Source: Salinispora fenicalii (GTDB taxonomy: Bacteria > Actinomycetota > Actinomycetes > Mycobacteriales > Micromonosporaceae). Taken from it: DNA of 64,000 bases. The position numbers were made by a program, and so were the translations under genes. Every line of letters starts with the position of its first letter. Position 1 is the first letter of the stretch. Below, piece by piece: positions 60,571 to 64,000 of this stretch. The DNA is taken from assembly GCF_000514815.1 (NCBI RefSeq), contig NZ_AZWQ01000031.1, positions 1-64,000 of the forward strand, read 5' to 3'. The notes under the pieces were generated by a model that saw nothing but the letters and a program-made list of their open reading frames with translations, had not been told where the DNA came from and made no database searches.

Positions 60571-60819
60571 CTAATGCCTCGTCATGCAGCCTTGAAGGGT
60601 AATCCAGGTGATGGATCTTGGAGCCGATAGCGAATGAGAATTTCCGGCTTCGCGCGTCGTGCCACGATTGAGACGAAATTCCCGGCCGTCGCCTAACACC
60701 TCGACCACATCCCATGACGACCCTTTAGCCTCACCAGCCTCCCCCCCCGTGAGATCTGGCGCCCGATCTGGTCGAATGACCCAATCATACCGGGTAGTCT
60801 GCAGCGCAGCCGGAATCAT
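60571..60819 (-). CDS. hypothetical protein (82 aa)
   Basis: ATG at 60819 has GGGAG 7 nt upstream and opens MIPAALQTTRYDWVI, followed by WDVVEVLGDGREFRLNRG strands and a Ser-rich tail. It overlaps the 3' end of the preceding lipoprotein-like gene by 35 nt in another frame, so it could be either a separate gene or the frameshifted continuation of that protein. No domain recognised. Region 60387-60570 has no gene. Confidence 0.4.
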   Translation of the reverse strand: MIPAALQTTRYDWVIRPDRAPDLTGGEAGEAKGSSWDVVEVLGDGREFRLNRGTTREAGNSHSLSAPRSITWITLQGCMTRH

Positions 60820-61339
60820 CGCGAATCTCCCTGGGATCACGCGTATCCTCTCCATCGCGCTCGGGGCGGTACGCGTAGCGGACGCTACCGGGGTCCGCGC
60901 CGGCAGGATATCTTGGCGCCTCCGAAACCGATACTACGTCCTCCACAACATGTTGACTCCCGACGTCAAGCTGCAGGCTAATTCCTATGAACTTCGGAAG
61001 CTCGATATTCGAGCCCGCCACCACAGTAGTCGTCCGGAATCTACTACTGTCTCCAAGCGCAATCCAACCATTCGCCACCGACTCGTGAGTCGGATCCTGC
61101 GCCTTCCAGTAGGTGAACTGCATCGAAGCAGAGTCATAGTTGGGCTCCTGCCCGGCCAATAGATTATCGTACGCCTCAACCCCCACCACTCGTTCGCCGT
61201 CACATAACGGCGCATAGACGTAGATTTGGTCACCGATCTGCGCAACCCCGACGGCATAATAGTCATGACTGGACAAGAACACACCACAACCGTAGATCAG
61301 CAACAGACCCATGAGGCAAGCAGCGATTCGTATCCTCAA
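60785..61339 (-). CDS. putative lipoprotein (184 aa)
   Basis: The frame begins with TTG 61339 overlapping the preceding stop (TTGA), or at an internal ATG (61312). It has a short signal peptide with lipobox LIYGC (Cys18) and a mature domain DQIYVYAPLCDGERVVGVEAYD with further beta-strands. This looks like an immunity- or surface-type lipoprotein, but no family was recognised. Coupling to the HExxH ORF suggests a pair. The base composition is again less GC-rich than the surroundings. Confidence 0.5.
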   Translation of the reverse strand: MRIRIAACLMGLLLIYGCGVFLSSHDYYAVGVAQIGDQIYVYAPLCDGERVVGVEAYDNLLAGQEPNYDSASMQFTYWKAQDPTHESVANGWIALGDSSRFRTTTVVAGSNIELPKFIGISLQLDVGSQHVVEDVVSVSEAPRYPAGADPGSVRYAYRPERDGEDTRDPREIRDDSGCAADYPV

Positions 61340-61611
61340 CAGGTGTATCCCCTTCCTCCGTTGCTGGCAGCATCGGCCGCTTCCTCATATCTGTTGCAGC
61401 CTCCGCCGATCCAGGCGTCGATTACCTCGGCGCGATAGTATAGCATCGGGAATAGCAGATCATGCTGATTCCATTGCTGGTCGCGGTGACACTTCTCGTG
61501 AGCCGCGAGCTCCGCATCAACCTTCCAGGGGCTTCTGTCGGTTACGAATGTCGTGCTGTACATGGTGCCACCCCTGGCTTCAGCGGTAACCGCCCCTGCT
61601 CGCACACCCAT
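61336..61611 (-). CDS. small HExxH-motif protein resembling an RHS/polymorphic-toxin C-terminal domain
   Basis: The 91-residue protein contains AELAAHEKCHRDQQWNQ (His-Glu-x2-His) and then WIGGGCNRYEEAADAASNGG, with a Glu that could be the third zinc ligand and two Cys. I recall similar short domains at the C-termini of RHS-type proteins. A stop codon lies just upstream of ATG 61611 in frame, so it is encoded alone here. The neighbouring lipoprotein gene is coupled by TTGA. An effector/immunity relation is a guess from context. Confidence 0.45.
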   Translation of the reverse strand: MGVRAGAVTAEARGGTMYSTTFVTDRSPWKVDAELAAHEKCHRDQQWNQHDLLFPMLYYRAEVIDAWIGGGCNRYEEAADAASNGGRGYTC

Positions 61612-61778
61612 AGTTCGTGCCTATAGACACAGCTTTCGCCCGTATTCGTCACCAGTCATTGCATGGCCGATGCTGTCTGAGTGTATCGTTGCCACGAACT
61701 ACTTCCCCACCTAGAAAGCCGCTTTAAGCGAATTCACCTTCTCTTTTTGTCGGGGGTAGAGCCTTTCGAATCGGACGG

Positions 61779-62462
61779 GTGCGACTGATCACGCAGCATG
61801 GCACCAGCGCCCGCCGGCTGCTCGACGCCCGGGTGCACACCGAGAACCCCATCACCCCGGGCACCTGGGACGACAAGTTCAGCACCCAGTACGCCTACCG
61901 GGACAACGGCCTGATCACCGTCATCGCCGGCAAGACCGACGGACAACGAGACCAGGTCGAGTGCTTCACCTACGACCACCAACAACGCCTCACCGAAGCA
62001 TGGACCGAAGCGACCTGGAACTGTGCCACCGCGCAACGCGCCGGAGCCGACCCGTACTGGCGGCAATGGACCTTCGACACCATCGGGAACCGACTCACCC
62101 AGGTCGACAAGAACCCCGCCGTCGGGGACACGACCTGGACCTACACCAGCCCCAACCCCGGTCAGGCCCGCCCCCACACGGTCACCGACGTCACCGCGAC
62201 CGGTCCCCAAGCCGGCACCCCCACCCGAGCGTTCACCTACGACAACGCCGGCAACACCCTCACCCGCACCACAACCAGCGGCGACACCCAAACCCTGACC
62301 TGGACCCCCGAAGGCCGCCTCGACACCCTCACCGACAACGGCGACACCACCAGCTACCTCTACGACGCCGACGGCAACAGGCTCCTCAGCCACGCACCCG
62401 ACAACACCACCCTCTACCTCAGCCACACCCAACTCGAACTCACCACCGGCAGCACCCAATGA
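61779..62462 (+). pseudogene. RHS/YD-repeat gene fragment
   Basis: The 227-residue frame contains YD-type repeats (QYAYRDNGLITVIAGKTDG; FTYDNAGNTLTRT; YLYDADGNRLL) and ends abruptly at STQ, where relatives continue with the RHS core. The start GTG at 61779 is internal to a longer similarity that is open upstream for at least ten codons, and no signal peptide is present. The 3' junction coincides with the ISL3-like transposase tail, so insertion probably removed the rest. Full RHS proteins are about 1500-2500 residues. Confidence 0.8.
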
Positions 62463-62593
62463 ACGCCGCCATCACGCTCCCCTACAGCAACGACCCCACC
62501 GAAGGCGTCAACACCAAAACCAAACGAATCGCCCGCCAAATGCACGGACGAGCAGGCTTCACCCTGCTCCGCCACCGCATCCTCCTCGGATAG
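62459..62593 (+). mobile_element. ISL3-family transposase C-terminal remnant
   Basis: The frame reads LPYSNDPTEGVNTKTKRIAR and then QMHGRAGFTLLRHRILLG before TAG, the conserved C-terminus of ISL3 (DDE, COG3464) transposases. Only about 44 residues remain and the catalytic Asp residues are absent. The bases just after the stop (gtaagtgagacagggcc, near 62615-62631) resemble the end of such elements. It joins directly to the truncated RHS gene. Confidence 0.8.
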
Positions 62594-62788
62594 CAACACC
62601 CTCCGTCACCACCGTAAGTGAGACAGGGCCGTTATTTACAGTCCCGGATGTCGCGGACGGCAGGAAATGTGCTGCGTCCGGCCGAGACCAAGGCGATTAA
62701 CGCGGCGCTGCTGCTGGCAGCATGCTGGCCCCCAAATCGATGCGGCCAGGCTGGGCCGATGCGCTACGCATGCCGTACTATTCGTTAG

Positions 62789-63133
62789 ATGACAGCTGGA
62801 ACTGAGCGGCATGGCCGGAGGTTCGGTTGGGTGACACCAGCCAAAGTAGCCTGGCTGGGAATCGCTTTGGTAGCACTTATATTGATCTGGCCAATTAACA
62901 TTCCCGCGCCGGGTGACCATGAGAAGATAAGTTGCGGAAACGCATTGGAAACCGATCTATTTTCCTGGCGAGGGCCCGAATCAAACACCTACTATTGGGA
63001 AACGGCGTTTCGGACCTGCAACTCGACACGCATTGACCGGATAGGTCGATCCGTCGGGGTCATCTCGTTGACGGTCCTGGCCGTCACACTGATGGCCGCG
63101 CGCACCCGTCGTCGAAATGATGGCAGCTATTGA
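62789..63133 (+). CDS. small two-helix membrane protein (114 aa)
   Basis: ATG at 62789 begins a protein with one hydrophobic helix near residues 18-38 (KVAWLGIALVALILIWPI), an extracytoplasmic loop with two Cys (SCGNALETDLFSW and FRTCNSTR), a second helix (SVGVISLTVLAVTLMAA) and a basic end. The two cysteines may form a disulfide. It resembles small actinobacterial membrane hypotheticals; no function known. Confidence 0.6.
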   Translation: MTAGTERHGRRFGWVTPAKVAWLGIALVALILIWPINIPAPGDHEKISCGNALETDLFSWRGPESNTYYWETAFRTCNSTRIDRIGRSVGVISLTVLAVTLMAARTRRRNDGSY

Positions 63134-63571
63134 GCCACTCCACGCGTTTAGGCCAGTACAGCAGGTGACGGTCCGGCTTGTCCGGATCGGGCCGGACGCG
63201 CCGATCCACCGACGAAGAATCACTCGCCTCGCTGATTCGCGCCTGGCGCCGGCAACGTCAGCCCGGTAGCCCTAAACACTGTTGAGCGATATAGGTGAGC
63301 TCTGGATTTGGTGGTAGGCCGTCTGCCGCGGCAGCGGGCGTGGTCTCCTGGGTCCTCCGGTCGTTGGGGTGGATGCTGTGCTTGTCAGTCGGATGCGGGT
63401 TCCGGCGGAGGACGACCCGCATCCCGGCCGGCCGGCCACGTTGGGTAGGCCGGTCAGTGCGGTGCCGTCGCGGAAAAGCCATCAGCGTCGATCACTAGTG
63501 ACCATGCCCGGGCGGGCAGGGCAATGACGGCGGCGCGTTCGGCCTCACTGATCGACCGACCGAGGGAGTAC
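63134..63571. other. noncoding region downstream of IS110-like transposase with hairpin 63392-63423
   Basis: No gene is convincing here. A 9-bp stem gatgcgggt / acccgcatc with a 14-nt loop is present. Noncoding ends of IS110/IS1111 elements encode bridge RNAs, so this region could include the element end, but its boundaries cannot be set from this window alone. Confidence 0.35.
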
Positions 63572-64000
63572 TCAAACCGCCGGCCGCGCTTGCCGTCCTG
63601 CCCGTGGAGCCAGGGCCCCGGCAAAGATGCTCCTATAGATGTCAAGCCGAGAGTTGAGATCGTTTGCTGTGATGAGTTGGTAGAGCTCGCGGGCGACGTA
63701 GCGCTTGAGACAGCGGATGGTCTCCTTCTCGGACATGCCTTCCTTGGTGCGTCGCTGCATGTAGTCACGGGCGTGTGGGTCCCATCGCAGCCGGACGAGT
63801 ACGACGCGGTAGAGCGCGGCGTTGGCCTGCCTGTCGCCACTGCGGTTGAGCCGGTGCCGGGTGGTCTTGCCGGAACTGGCCGGAATCGGAGCGGCTCCGC
63901 AGAGCATGGCGAACGCGGCTTCGGAAGTGAGCCGGTCGTGCTTCTCGCCGGAGCTGACCAACAGCTGCCCGGCGACGTCGGGTCCGACGCCGTTCGCGGC
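63572..64000 (-). mobile_element. IS110-family transposase, partial (5' end beyond window)
   Basis: The frame is open to the right edge and reads GVGPDVAGQLLVSSGEKHDRL, then SEAAFAMLCGAAPIPASSGK, HRLNRSGDRQANAAL, YMQRRTKEGMSEKETIRCLKR and ARELYQLI. This is the C-terminal Transposase_20 domain of IS110-type recombinases, including the SSG-type serine-region motif. The N-terminal RuvC-like DEDD domain lies outside the window. The last 30 residues diverge from relatives. Confidence 0.88.

Noticed and set aside
63258-63482. 74-codon minus-strand frame near the IS110 end
   Set aside because: No motif, no ribosome site, and biased Arg/Pro/Thr composition; likely chance.

Overview
The window is high-GC actinobacterial chromosome, most likely from a Micromonosporaceae member (Micromonospora or a relative). 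This is inferred from extreme G/C in third codon positions, frequent GTG/TTG starts, 1-4 nt start/stop overlaps inside operons, an IdeR/DtxR iron box, a class F sortase with LPxTG substrates, a deazaflavin-dependent oxidoreductase homologue and an ECF42/DGPF pair. No 16S gene is present, so the species is not fixed.

Layout. 1-2400: a truncated RidA-family gene, a DHFR/RibD-like reductase, and a structured minus-strand RNA directly behind an unrecognised 243-aa gene. That RNA carries two tandem tRNA-like modules in permuted order (T arm and 3' acceptor strand first, 5' acceptor strand and D arm second); this is the strongest candidate for something undescribed. 2570-9409: a tightly overlapped seven-gene operon encoding a disulfide oxidoreductase, TVP38/TMEM64 protein, CDP-alcohol phosphatidyltransferase and a YnjBCD-like ABC importer. 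9541-18170: CGNR regulator, EamA exporter, HAD remnant, secreted subtilase, IclR regulator, cysS-rlmB, MsiK-type ATPase and tRNA-Thr. 18549-31330: secreted LPxTG RCC1-repeat protein, DGPF/ECF42 sigma pair, Ca2+/cation exchanger, HAD, GNAT, an ImmA/IrrE-like peptidase coupled to a membrane protein, MOSC, Ddn-like reductase, ADP-ribosylglycohydrolase, DUF5999 and bioY. 31612-34464: an iron-controlled feoA-feoB-nifU-like operon. 34445-45773: class F sortase with a DUF4397 partner, DEAD-box helicase, MpaB-like gene with a second ImmA-like peptidase, DUF574 methyltransferase, rsgA with a leader-peptide region, DJ-1/PfpI and VOC proteins, and a second LPxTG protein. 46008-50286: VOC protein, esterase remnant, small membrane protein, fructosamine-kinase-like kinase and MFS exporter. 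50486-57757: a five-gene SWIM-unknown-VWA-MoxR-DUF5682 operon. 57952-64000: amidohydrolase, followed by an island of gene debris that looks less GC-rich than the rest: a ribosomal-protection GTPase fragment, small membrane, lipoprotein and HExxH proteins, a truncated RHS gene, an ISL3 transposase tail and a partial IS110 transposase.

The window is mostly ordinary accessory chromosome with several internally deleted genes (HAD at 11155, GNAT at 29879, esterase at 46531) and strong hairpin terminators between convergent units. No CRISPR array, integrase or replication origin was seen.
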